A DNA stretch of 64,000 nt from Algiphilus sp. GTDB taxonomy: Bacteria > Pseudomonadota > Gammaproteobacteria > Nevskiales > Nevskiaceae. Position 1 is the first letter of the stretch. The number at the start of each line of letters is the position of its first letter. Positions 34,277 through 42,466 of this stretch are shown in pieces. Both the position numbers and the translations under genes were made by a program. The stretch covers positions 59,163 to 123,162 of the forward strand of contig NZ_JAGLEJ010000006.1 in NCBI RefSeq assembly GCF_023145115.1, written 5' to 3'. The notes under the pieces are model-generated. The model did not search any database. It worked only from the letters and a program-made list of their open reading frames with translations, and was not told the origin of the DNA.

Positions 34277-36301
34277 CTACCGATTGCCGTCCGCATCGTC
34301 GCGCGCGGACAGCCAGCCGCGCGCCGCCGCCGCGGCGGCCAGCACCAGCGCGGCTCCGCCCATCGCACCGCCGCTACCGCTGCCGGCATCGGGTGGCGCC
34401 GGTTCGGATGACGCGAAGACCGCCGGATCGGCCGCCGTCGCAGCGCCGAAGGGTGCCGCGACGCGCGCGCCGCGCGTGGCCTCCGGCTGACGACGGCGCG
34501 CGATGTTGACCACGCCGCGCGGCATGTCGAACTGATAGGAAAGCGTCTCGCCGCTGGCCGGGTCGCGCTTGTCGACGTTCCACAGCTCACCGGTGGCGCG
34601 CTCGGCGGCGACGTGGACCAGCGCGTAGGCATCGGGCACCCAGTCGGCGTGGATCAGGTTGGGCGTGGCCAGCTTGAGCGCCGCCTCCACCAGCTGCACG
34701 ACGGGACGAGCCGCGGGCACGTTGACCTCCTGGAAGCGCAGATCGAGACCGGGCGAGCGGCCCTGCGCAGCCTCGTAGAGCGCGGCCGCTACCACCTCGT
34801 CGGCGCCGCCGGAGGTCATGCCGGTCATGATCTCGACGCCCACCGGCGTGCCATAGGTACCCAGCCCGGTACCGCGGATGTAGGCCGGGGCCTCGTTCTC
34901 CTCGACCAGCTCGGCGACGAACTGGCCGTGGATGTCGCCGGTGAGCACGATGTTGTCGACCAGCCCCTGCGCGCGCAGCAGCGCATAGAGGCGCACGCGG
35001 TCGTCGGGGACGTCGTTCCATCCGCCGTAGGCGAGGATGCCGTTGAGGGCGTCGGTGCGGAAGATCCGCTCGCGCAGCGAGTCCGGGATGACCGGCAGAT
35101 CGACCGCGTTCATCTGCGTCATCGCCACGCCGTTGACGAACACGCGATAGGCGACACCGCGCGCCGCCGAGTCGGCGGCGACGCGCTCCAGGAAGGCCCA
35201 GTGGGCATCGCTGAGGAAGGGGGCGTCGCCGTTGCCTTCCCGCGAGCGGCGCATGTCGACGGTGACGATGTCGAGCAGCGCGCCGAAGGGGAGATGCTTG
35301 TAGAACAGGCGCGCGTGCTCGCCCGCGACGCGGTGCGGCGCCAGGTTGAGATTGACGCGCGGCTCGGCATCGAAGCGGCCGGATCCGTCGGCGGCCAGGC
35401 GGCGGTCGGCGTTCCAGAGGTGGAAGTACGCGGCGGCCTCGGCATTGGAGACCCCGTCGCCGCCGTAGATGCCGCGGTCGTCCTTGTCCGCCGTGTCGTG
35501 CTGGTCCGGCATGATCACGAAGGGCACCGCCGCGTGCGCGCGCAGCGCATCGGGGTCGGCGGCGTGGAGCGCGTAGCGCCGGCCGACCTCCTCGGGGCGC
35601 GCCCAGTCGCGGCAGTCGATGTGCTGATAGGGATCGTCCAGCAGCAGCGCCGCTTCCGGCAGCCGGATGTTGCCGCGGTTGCCGTTCTCCTGGTTGTAGA
35701 TGTGGTCGCCGGCGTGCAGCAGCACGTCGACGTCGTCGCGATCGGCCATGCGCCCGTACATCGCGAAATGACCCGCCCACCACTTCGAGCACGCCGTCTG
35801 CATGACGCGCACCTCCGACACCGCGTCGCCGGGCGCCGGCGCGGTGCGCGTACGACCGACGACAGAGGTGCGGCCGAGGGCCGCGAAGGCGTACCAGTAG
35901 GTGGTCGCCGGCGCCAGGCCATCGACATCGATCTTGACGGTCCAGTCGGCGCCGCGCTCGGTGGTGGTCTCGCCGCGCGCGACCACGTCCTGCAGCGCGC
36001 GGTCGCGCGCCACCACCCAGGCGACATCGACCTCGCCGATGCCCTGCGGCATCGCCACCAGCCAGCCACCGGGGTCTGGAATCGACACGCGCGTCCAGAT
36101 GACGACGCGGTCGTGCAGCGGATCGCCGGACTTGACGCCGTGGCCGAAGGGCAGCAGCGCATCCACGGCCGGATAATCCCATCCGGCGGGGCGCTCGAGG
36201 GAGACGCCGTCCTGCGCCAGCGCGCGCGGCGCCGCGCCGAAGGCCGAGGCACCGGCAGTCGCGCCGAGCAGCTTGAGCAGTGTGCGGCGATCGGTGGGCA
36301 T
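34277..36301 (-). CDS. PhoD-like alkaline phosphatase (second copy) with GlyGly-CTERM-like tail
   Basis: A 674-residue exported phosphatase with a Tat signal (DRRTLLKLLGATAGASAFGA). The PhoD N domain (FGHGVKSGDPLHDRVVIWTR) leads into the catalytic domain: TACSKWWAGHFAMYGRMAD, LLHAGDHIYNQENG, IMPDQHDTADKDD, TVDMRRSREG and NIVLTGDIHGQF. The C-terminus, after a Pro/Ser linker, is GSGSGGAMGGAALVLAAAAA followed by RGWLSARDD, again a GlyGly-CTERM-like anchor. Its overall similarity to the first PhoD copy is low, so it is not a recent duplicate. It converges with the nucleotidyltransferase gene. Confidence 0.9.
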   Translation of the reverse strand: MPTDRRTLLKLLGATAGASAFGAAPRALAQDGVSLERPAGWDYPAVDALLPFGHGVKSGDPLHDRVVIWTRVSIPDPGGWLVAMPQGIGEVDVAWVVARDRALQDVVARGETTTERGADWTVKIDVDGLAPATTYWYAFAALGRTSVVGRTRTAPAPGDAVSEVRVMQTACSKWWAGHFAMYGRMADRDDVDVLLHAGDHIYNQENGNRGNIRLPEAALLLDDPYQHIDCRDWARPEEVGRRYALHAADPDALRAHAAVPFVIMPDQHDTADKDDRGIYGGDGVSNAEAAAYFHLWNADRRLAADGSGRFDAEPRVNLNLAPHRVAGEHARLFYKHLPFGALLDIVTVDMRRSREGNGDAPFLSDAHWAFLERVAADSAARGVAYRVFVNGVAMTQMNAVDLPVIPDSLRERIFRTDALNGILAYGGWNDVPDDRVRLYALLRAQGLVDNIVLTGDIHGQFVAELVEENEAPAYIRGTGLGTYGTPVGVEIMTGMTSGGADEVVAAALYEAAQGRSPGLDLRFQEVNVPAARPVVQLVEAALKLATPNLIHADWVPDAYALVHVAAERATGELWNVDKRDPASGETLSYQFDMPRGVVNIARRRQPEATRGARVAAPFGAATAADPAVFASSEPAPPDAGSGSGGAMGGAALVLAAAAAARGWLSARDDADGNR

Positions 36302-36482
36302 GTCGTGAAGGTCGCGCGGAACAGCCGGCGAGTATGCGCCGCCGCCGTGTCGACCCCGTGACGGCCGCTCGGGGCAACGCCGGGGTCCGTTCACGCCCCG
36401 ACTGCGGCGTGGTCCGCCGGACCGACGAGGACCGATCGTCTAGCGAAGGTGTCGGCTCCGTCCAGCGCGGACGCCGCCCGGA

Positions 36483-36713
36483 TCAGTCGTCGCCGGACCC
36501 GGTCTCGCGCTCGCGCAGCGCCTCGTACTCGGCGTAGGACATGCCCGCCCTTTCCTCGCAGGCCTCGCGCTCCTCGAACTTGACGATGTCGCGACAGTCG
36601 TCGATGCGCAGCGACTCGGTTACCTCGTACACGTCGCGGGAGGTGCAGGCCGTGCAGGCGAGTGCGGCCGCGATCGCGAGAACGGCGACGCGCTGTCTGG
36701 GCGGAAGGGACAT
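36483..36713 (-). CDS. Small predicted lipoprotein
   Basis: A 76-residue protein with a hydrophobic leader and lipobox (LAIAAALACTAC) followed by an acidic mature part, DDCRDIVKFEEREACEERAG and MSYAEYEALRERETG. Two Cys remain in the mature region. No family recognised. The ATG at 36713 places the signal correctly; the frame is open further upstream. It lies between the second phoD (same strand, downstream) and the MocR gene. Confidence 0.65.
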   Translation of the reverse strand: MSLPPRQRVAVLAIAAALACTACTSRDVYEVTESLRIDDCRDIVKFEEREACEERAGMSYAEYEALRERETGSGDD

Positions 36714-36830
36714 TGATCGGGCCTCGGGTCGCGGAGCGGAGCGCCCGGCTTCATGGACCCTCGCCGGCGGCGGCGGTTCCACCCGGCCCGCCGGGCCAGC
36801 GTCGGCCTGTCGCGCGGCGCATCGCGAGCC

Positions 36831-38249
36831 TCATCCCGCGACCATCGCGCCGAGTCGCGCCAGCGCATCCTGCAGGCGGGCATCCCGCGGTCGCGCGCAC
36901 GACAGCCGCATGCAGTTGCGGTACTTGCCCGAGGCCGAGAACAGGGGGCCGGGCGCGATGCTGATGTCGGCCTCCAGCGCGCGGTAGGCGATGTCGACCG
37001 TGTCGATCGCCTCGGGCAGCTCGATCCACAGCACGAAGCCGCCGGTGGGCCGGCTGATGCGCGTTCCAGCCGGAAACAGCCGGACGACATCCTCGCGCAT
37101 GCGGGCCACCGCGTCGCCGTACTGCCGCCGCACCGTGCGCATGTGGCGGTCGTAGCGACCACTGGCGAGGAACTCGGCGACGGTGATCTGGTCGGCCGTG
37201 CCGGTGGCGATGTCGCTGACGTACTTCAGGTACTCCACGCGCGCCTGGTGCCGGCCGGGCGCAATCCAGCCCACGCGCAGCCCCGGGCTCAGCGTCTTGG
37301 ACACCGAGCTGCAGTGCAGGATCTCGGCGCCCTCGCCGGCCGCCATCAGCATCAGCGGGCGCGGGCTGTCGAAGCCGAGATCGCCGTAGACGTCGTCCTC
37401 GATGACCGGCACCCGGTAGCGCGCCAGCAGCCGCAGCATGCGGCGCTTGGCGTCGTCCGGCATGCGGAAGCCGAGCGGATTGCTGTGGTTGGGCACGGTC
37501 ACGCAGGCCTTCACCGGCCACCGGTCCAGCGCCAGCTCCAGCGCCTCCAGCGACATGCCGGTGTCGGCGCTGCTGGGGATCTCCAGCGCCTGCAGGCCGA
37601 GCGCGTCGACCACCTGCAGCAGCCCGTAGAAGGTCGGTGACTCCAGCGCGACGATATCGCCCGGCTCGGTGACCGCGCGCAGCGCCAGCGTCAGCGCCTC
37701 CTGGCAACCGCTGGTCACCACCAGCTCGTCGGGGCTGAGCATGCAGCCGGCCTCGATCATGCGGCGCGCGATCTGGCGGCGCAGCTCGGGCGCGCCGGGC
37801 GACATCTCGTAGCCGGCAATGCGGCTGCGCTGCGAGCGCACCACCTGCGCCATGACCTGCCCGACGGCATGCGTCGGCAGGAAGGAGGGGTCCGGCACCG
37901 CTGCGCCGAGCTGCACCACGGCCGGGTTGCTGGCCGCCTTGACCAGCGACAGCGCCAGTTCCTGACCGGTGACCGGCCGCGGCTGCGCGCGCCGCGCCGG
38001 GCTGCGCGGCGCCTCGGCCTCCGGCGCCCGCGCCGCGTGCACGTAGTAGCCCGAGCGAGGCCGGGCCTCGGCGAGGCCGCGCTCCTCCAGGTAGCGGTAG
38101 GCCGCCAGCGCCGAGGCCACGCTGACCGCGCGCGCCCGCGCCAGCGCCCGCACCGACGGCAGCCGCTCGCCGGAGCGGTAGGTGCCGCCGCGAATGCCGG
38201 CGGCGATCTCGTCGGCCAGCGTGACGTACACCGGACGGGATTCGGCCAT
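36831..38249 (-). CDS. MocR-type regulator: GntR HTH fused to PLP aminotransferase fold
   Basis: A 472-residue transcription factor. Residues ~1-75 form a GntR winged helix (VTLADEIAAGIRGGTYRSGE RLPSVRALARARAVS; SALAAYRYLEERGLAEAR). Residues ~115-465 are an aminotransferase class I fold with VTSGCQEALTLAL, NHSNPLGF, IEDDVYGDLGF, and the PLP-lysine motif CSSVSKTLSPGLRVGW. It resembles YdcR-type MocRs. It is divergent from a class IV aminotransferase, which it probably regulates through the inverted repeat at 38278-38303. The ATG at 38249 is preferred over a GTG one codon earlier. Confidence 0.92.
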   Translation of the reverse strand: MAESRPVYVTLADEIAAGIRGGTYRSGERLPSVRALARARAVSVASALAAYRYLEERGLAEARPRSGYYVHAARAPEAEAPRSPARRAQPRPVTGQELALSLVKAASNPAVVQLGAAVPDPSFLPTHAVGQVMAQVVRSQRSRIAGYEMSPGAPELRRQIARRMIEAGCMLSPDELVVTSGCQEALTLALRAVTEPGDIVALESPTFYGLLQVVDALGLQALEIPSSADTGMSLEALELALDRWPVKACVTVPNHSNPLGFRMPDDAKRRMLRLLARYRVPVIEDDVYGDLGFDSPRPLMLMAAGEGAEILHCSSVSKTLSPGLRVGWIAPGRHQARVEYLKYVSDIATGTADQITVAEFLASGRYDRHMRTVRRQYGDAVARMREDVVRLFPAGTRISRPTGGFVLWIELPEAIDTVDIAYRALEADISIAPGPLFSASGKYRNCMRLSCARPRDARLQDALARLGAMVAG

Positions 38250-38277
38250 CACAACAGTTCACCCTCGTGGAGGCCGG

Positions 38278-38303
38278 AACAGATTCGTTGAATGCAATCT
38301 GTT
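38278..38303. promoter_or_regulatory. Inverted repeat, likely MocR operator
   Basis: AACAGATT and AATCTGTT are perfect inverted copies separated by 10 bp, in the 139-bp space between the divergent MocR and aminotransferase genes. This is the natural place for MocR binding. Confidence 0.55.
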
Positions 38304-38388
38304 ACGCAACAATTTTCTGCTCCTGTGGCTGGCTGCGCTGCTGCCGGGGCGGCACGCTTGGTGCCCCTTCCGCTTGCCTGCCCGCGCC

Positions 38389-39270
38389 ATGAACGCCGCC
38401 ACCACCGAGACACCCTCGACACCGCTCTGCTGGATGGACGGCCGCATCGCGCCCGCCGCCGAGGCGCGCGTGCCGGTGCTCGATCACGGCCTGCTCTACG
38501 GCGACGGCGTCTTCGAAGGCATCCGCTTCCATCGGGGCCGGCCCTTCGCGCTCGACGCGCATCTCGAGCGGCTGGAATGCTCGGCGCGCGCCATCGGGCT
38601 GACGGTGCCGCTGCCGCGACCGGATATCGTCCACGCCGTCGCAGCGCTGATCGCCGCATTCGGCGACGACGACGGTTATCTGCGACTGGTGGTCACGCGC
38701 GGCGACGGCACGCTCGGTCTGGACCCGCGCAGCTGCCCGACGCCGCGGCTGTTCATCGTCGCCGGGGCGCTGCGCCTCGTCGATGCGGCGACCCGCGAGC
38801 GCGGCGTCCGCGTCATCATCGCCGCGACCCGGCGCCTGCCGCCGGACGGTCTCGACCCGCGCATCAAGAGCCTCAACTATCTCAACCATGTGCTGGCGCG
38901 CATCGAGGCCAACGCCGCCGGCGCCGACGAGGCCATCCTGCTCAACGCCGCCGGCCGCGTCGCCGAGGGCACCGCCGACAACATCTTCATCGTGCGCGAC
39001 GGCGTGCTGCGGACACCGCCGCCCATCGACGGCGCGCTTGCGGGCATCACGCGGGCGCACGTCATGGCGCTGGCGCAGGACGCCGGCATGACGGTCGCGG
39101 AGACATCGCTGGCGCCCTTCGACCTCTACACCTGCGACGAGTGCTTCCTCACCGGCACCGGCGCCGAGCTCATCCCGGTGGCCAGCATCGACGGCCGCGC
39201 GCCCACGCACTGCCCGGGCCCGGTGTTCCGCAGGCTCCGGGATGCGTACCACGCGGCGGTGCGGGCGTGA
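38389..39270 (+). CDS. Class IV aminotransferase (branched-chain/IlvE-like)
   Basis: A 293-residue PLP enzyme. Motifs: WMDGRIAPAAEARVPVLDHG, LLYGDGVFEGIRFHRG, IKSLNYLNHVLARIEA (PLP Lys in KSLNYL), ADEAILLNAAGRVAEGTADN, and CDECFLTGTGAELIPV near the end. This pattern fits branched-chain amino acid aminotransferases; D-amino-acid transaminase or aminodeoxychorismate lyase are possible alternatives. ATG at 38389 is chosen because conserved sequence begins soon after. It overlaps the LysE-type gene as GTGA, suggesting export of its product or substrate. Confidence 0.88.
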   Translation: MNAATTETPSTPLCWMDGRIAPAAEARVPVLDHGLLYGDGVFEGIRFHRGRPFALDAHLERLECSARAIGLTVPLPRPDIVHAVAALIAAFGDDDGYLRLVVTRGDGTLGLDPRSCPTPRLFIVAGALRLVDAATRERGVRVIIAATRRLPPDGLDPRIKSLNYLNHVLARIEANAAGADEAILLNAAGRVAEGTADNIFIVRDGVLRTPPPIDGALAGITRAHVMALAQDAGMTVAETSLAPFDLYTCDECFLTGTGAELIPVASIDGRAPTHCPGPVFRRLRDAYHAAVRA

Positions 39271-39899
39271 CGCTGGAGGCCGGACAACTCGGCGCGATGC
39301 TGTCGGTGATGCTGGTGCTGTCGCTGATACCGGGACCGGCCGACGCGCTCATCGTGGCGCACGCCATGCGCGCCGGCGCGCGCAGCGCCGGCGCGCTGGT
39401 GGCGGGGATCGTCGCCGGTGACGTGGTACTGCTCGGCGCCGCGCTGGCCGGACATGCCGGCATCGCGGCAGCGCCTTCCTGGCTGGCACGCGCCACCGCA
39501 CTGTTCTGCGCCGCGTTCCTCGCCACTGCCGGCGTGCGCACGCTGCGCGCGCGCGGCGTTCCCGTGCGCCAGGCCGCGCCCGCGTCACCGGCAGCGCTCT
39601 CCGCCGCGGGCACGGGTTTCGCCACCACCATCGGGGACCCGACCGCGCTGCTGTTCTACTTCGGTGCGCTGCCGCTGTTCCTCGACCCGGCGCGCGCCAC
39701 GCCGCTCGACGCGCTGGTGATCGTGGCAGCAGCGGCCGCGGTCATCGCCGCCGTCAAGACGCTCTACGCCGCAGCCGGCGAGCGCGCCGCCGCGCTCATC
39801 GGGCGAGCACGGACCGCGGCAGCCGCGCGACTGGCGACCGGCGGTCTGCTGCTCGGCATCGGCGCCGCGCTGGCGCTGCGCACCGTGTCCACCATCTGA
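39267..39899 (+). CDS. LysE-family amino-acid exporter
   Basis: A 210-residue inner-membrane protein with five to six hydrophobic segments and the LysE/RhtB N-terminal signature LSLIPGPADALIVAHAMRAG plus GIVAGDVVLLGAALAG. A later FATTIGDPTALLFYFGALPLF loop is also typical. It probably exports an amino acid. The GTG start overlaps the stop of the aminotransferase gene, so the two are coupled and likely under MocR control. Substrate unknown. Confidence 0.85.
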   Translation: MTLEAGQLGAMLSVMLVLSLIPGPADALIVAHAMRAGARSAGALVAGIVAGDVVLLGAALAGHAGIAAAPSWLARATALFCAAFLATAGVRTLRARGVPVRQAAPASPAALSAAGTGFATTIGDPTALLFYFGALPLFLDPARATPLDALVIVAAAAAVIAAVKTLYAAAGERAAALIGRARTAAAARLATGGLLLGIGAALALRTVSTI

Positions 39900-39916
39900 A
39901 CCGCGAGGCGACTTGC

Positions 39917-40411
39917 ATGCATATGCGCGACCACTACCAGCTCATGGCCCGCTACAACCGCTGGATGAACGACAAGCTCTACGCCTGCGCCGAGCCGCTC
40001 GGCGACGCCGCGCGCAAGCGCGACCTCGGTGCCTTCTTCGGCTCGGTGCACGGCACGCTCGATCATCTGCTCTACGGCGACTCGGCATGGATGGGCCGCT
40101 TCACCGGCGCGAGCAGCCTGCCCGTGCTCGGCGAAACGATGCATGCCGAATTCGACGCGATGCGCGCCGCGCGTCAGGCGCTCGATCAGCGCATCGTCGC
40201 CTGGAGCGCATCGCTCACCGACGCGTGGCTGGCCCGCGGCTTCACCTACACCAGCAGTGTCGACGACCGCACCCGCACACTGCCCGCCTGGACGCTGGTC
40301 ACCCACATGTTCAACCACCAGACCCATCATCGCGGGCAGGTGACGACCCTGCTCAAGCAGCTCGGCGTCGACCCCGGCGTCACCGACCTGCCCTGGCTGC
40401 TGGCGCCGTGA
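39917..40411 (+). CDS. DinB-family protein
   Basis: A 164-residue four-helix-bundle protein of the DinB/YfiT superfamily. MHMRDHYQLMARYNRWMNDKL, GSVHGTLDHLLYGDSAWMGR and HMFNHQTHHRGQVTTLLKQLG provide the His ligands of the metal site. Such proteins act as thiol transferases or hydrolases in some bacteria; no specific role is visible. It is 18 bp after the LysE gene, and its stop overlaps the methyltransferase start (GTGA). Confidence 0.9.
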   Translation: MHMRDHYQLMARYNRWMNDKLYACAEPLGDAARKRDLGAFFGSVHGTLDHLLYGDSAWMGRFTGASSLPVLGETMHAEFDAMRAARQALDQRIVAWSASLTDAWLARGFTYTSSVDDRTRTLPAWTLVTHMFNHQTHHRGQVTTLLKQLGVDPGVTDLPWLLAP

Positions 40412-41082
40412 GCGCGCGCGACCCGACTCTGGAGAGCTGGCGTGCCAATGCGGCGCCGTGGATTCATGCCATCCGGGAAGCACCGCCGGCGAGCCGCGCG
40501 ATCACCAGCCGCGCGCTGCTCGCCGAGATCGCGCGAGCGCCGCCGCGGCGTCTGCTCGACGCGGGCTGTGGAGAGGGCTGGCTGGTGCGGGCGGTGCGCA
40601 CCCGTCATGGCAGTGCCGGTGTCGGCGTGGACGGCGTGCGGGATCTGATCGCGGCGGCCCGCGCGTGCGACCGCGCCGGCCGGTACCACTGCTCGAGCTA
40701 CCGGGCGCTGGTCGCCCGGGATGCGCTGCGCGGCCAGCGCTTCGATGTCGTCGTCTGCAACTTCGCGCTGTTCGGCAGCAGCGGAGATGCCGCCCTGCTG
40801 CGCTGGCTCGCGTCGCGGCTGCGCCCCGCGGGCCGGCTGCTGCTGCAGACCGTGCCTGCCCCGAGACCGGGCGCGATCCGGATCGAGGAACACTTCGCGC
40901 ACTGGAACGGCAACTGGACCCCGATGCCGTATCGCGCACGGCCTGCCGGTGCGTGGCGCGGGTTGTGCCGGCGCGCCGATCTGGCGGTGCGCCCGGGTCG
41001 CGTGCTGCGGGCCCCGGACGGCACCACCGTCTCGATGCTGCTGTGCGCGCGCAAGCGGCGCCACCGGCCCGGAAGCGGTTAG
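40408..41082 (+). CDS. Class I SAM-dependent methyltransferase
   Basis: A 224-residue methyltransferase with motif I LLDAGCGEGWLVRAVRTRHG, an acidic VGVDGVRDLIAAAR (motif II), FDVVVCNFALFG (motif IV) and LRPAGRLLLQT (motif V). The substrate is not indicated. Start is a GTG overlapping the DinB stop. Last gene of the apparent IlvE-LysE-DinB-methyltransferase operon. It converges with the DUF1127 gene with a 4-bp overlap. Confidence 0.85.
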   Translation: MSARDPTLESWRANAAPWIHAIREAPPASRAITSRALLAEIARAPPRRLLDAGCGEGWLVRAVRTRHGSAGVGVDGVRDLIAAARACDRAGRYHCSSYRALVARDALRGQRFDVVVCNFALFGSSGDAALLRWLASRLRPAGRLLLQTVPAPRPGAIRIEEHFAHWNGNWTPMPYRARPAGAWRGLCRRADLAVRPGRVLRAPDGTTVSMLLCARKRRHRPGSG

Positions 41083-41336
41083 CGCGCGATGTCGCGACGC
41101 TTGGCGGTCGCCGCCGGCGCGTGGCCGAGATCATCGAGCAGGCGTCGGTCGAGCTGCTTCAGCCGGCGCACGCGCTGCCGGCGGAGCGCGGCGCGCACCC
41201 AGCCGCCGAGCAGCGCGAACAGCCACAGCGGCGGCATGGCCGGCGCCCCGACGTCGGGGAAGGGCGAGCGCGACGCGATGGGCCTGGCGGCCCCATCGCG
41301 CGACCGATCACGGATATCGGGCTGGGTATCGGACAT
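41079..41336 (-). CDS. DUF1127 small protein (YjiS-like)
   Basis: An 85-residue protein whose C-terminus, GGWVRAALRRQRVRRLKQLDRRLLDDLG in context, is a DUF1127 domain: a basic helix followed by LDxRLLxDLG. DUF1127 proteins are small arginine-rich regulators, and some bind RNA and affect phosphate or carbon metabolism. The N-terminal ~35 residues are low-complexity. AAGGAG lies well placed before the ATG. Divergent from the LysR gene. Confidence 0.8.
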   Translation of the reverse strand: MSDTQPDIRDRSRDGAARPIASRSPFPDVGAPAMPPLWLFALLGGWVRAALRRQRVRRLKQLDRRLLDDLGHAPAATAKRRDIAR

Positions 41337-41465
41337 GGCGGACTCCTTGTCGGCAGTGGTCGTGCCCGGATATCGGGCGACCGTGGCGGCAAGGATGCGA
41401 CCCGCTATTTGTTAATTCCAGCTATAAATTCTACACTTCTTGTTAAGAATTTCTGAATACACGCC

Positions 41466-42359
41466 ATGACCGCCGAAGCCCCCCGCCACCCCGCTCTGCC
41501 GCTGCTCGATACCGGCGTGCTGCGCAGTTTCGTGGCCATCGCCGAAAGCGGCAGCTTCAGCCGCGCTGCGCGGCAGGTGTTCCGCACGCCGGCCGCGCTG
41601 AGCATGCAGATCAAGCAGCTCGAGGAGACGCTGGGCCGCGCGCTCTTCGTGCGCGAGCCGCGCCAGGTCCGGCTGACGCCGGAGGGCGAGACGCTGCTCA
41701 GTTACGCCCGGCGCATGCTCAAGCTCAACGAGGAGGCGGTCGGCCAGTTCCTGGCGCCGGCGCTGGAAGGAACCGTGCGCATCGGCACGCCCGACGATGT
41801 CGGCACGCGCATCCTGCCGCGCATCCTCACCCAGTTCGCGCGCAGCTATCCGGCCGTGCAGGTCGACGTCATCGGCGGGCGCAGCGACGACATGGTGGCG
41901 CGCCTCGACGCCGGCGAGCTCGACCTCGCGCTGATCACGGTCGGATCCACCAAGCGCGCCGACGACCGCACCGAGATCGTCCACACCGAGCCGCTGGTCT
42001 GGGCCGGCCGCGAGGGCGGCGTGGCCGCCCAGCGCGCGCCGCTGCCGATATCGCTGGCCAGCCAGGGCTGCGCCTGGCGCGCGATGGCGCTCGCCGCGCT
42101 CGATCGTGCCGGTGTTGCCTATCGCATTGCCTACACCAGCGAGCACTGCGCCGGCCAGGAGGCCGCGCTGATCGCCGATCTCGCGGTGGCGCCCTTCCCC
42201 GCCAGCCTGGTGCGCGCGCCGCTGCAGGTGCTGGGCCCGGAATCGGGACTGCCGCCGCTGGGCGACTACCACGTCGGCCTGATCCGGCGCGGGCGGCTCA
42301 GCGAGGTCGGCGCGATGCTGGCGCGCGAGGTGACGGAGATCTTCCGCAGCCTGCGCTGA
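41466..42359 (+). CDS. LysR-family transcriptional regulator
   Basis: A 297-residue regulator. The N-terminal winged helix is clear: LRSFVAIAESGSFSRAARQVFRTPAALSMQIKQLEETLGRALFVREPR. Residues ~95-290 form a periplasmic-binding-like effector domain (GTVRIGTPDDVGTRILPRIL). The LLDTGVLRSFVAIAESGSFS opening resembles the LrhA/HexA-type group. The upstream 129-bp space, shared with DUF1127, contains AT-rich stretches likely to hold promoters. The target is not evident. Confidence 0.92.
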   Translation: MTAEAPRHPALPLLDTGVLRSFVAIAESGSFSRAARQVFRTPAALSMQIKQLEETLGRALFVREPRQVRLTPEGETLLSYARRMLKLNEEAVGQFLAPALEGTVRIGTPDDVGTRILPRILTQFARSYPAVQVDVIGGRSDDMVARLDAGELDLALITVGSTKRADDRTEIVHTEPLVWAGREGGVAAQRAPLPISLASQGCAWRAMALAALDRAGVAYRIAYTSEHCAGQEAALIADLAVAPFPASLVRAPLQVLGPESGLPPLGDYHVGLIRRGRLSEVGAMLAREVTEIFRSLR

Positions 42360-42466
42360 CAGATCCCGCCGATCGCGAGGCGAGCCTTGCAGGATCTTGC
42401 GAGCGAAGGCGGGTCGAACATCGCCTGCGCGCAGTACGCAGAGCGCGGCAGTTTCGCGGAGTCCCC

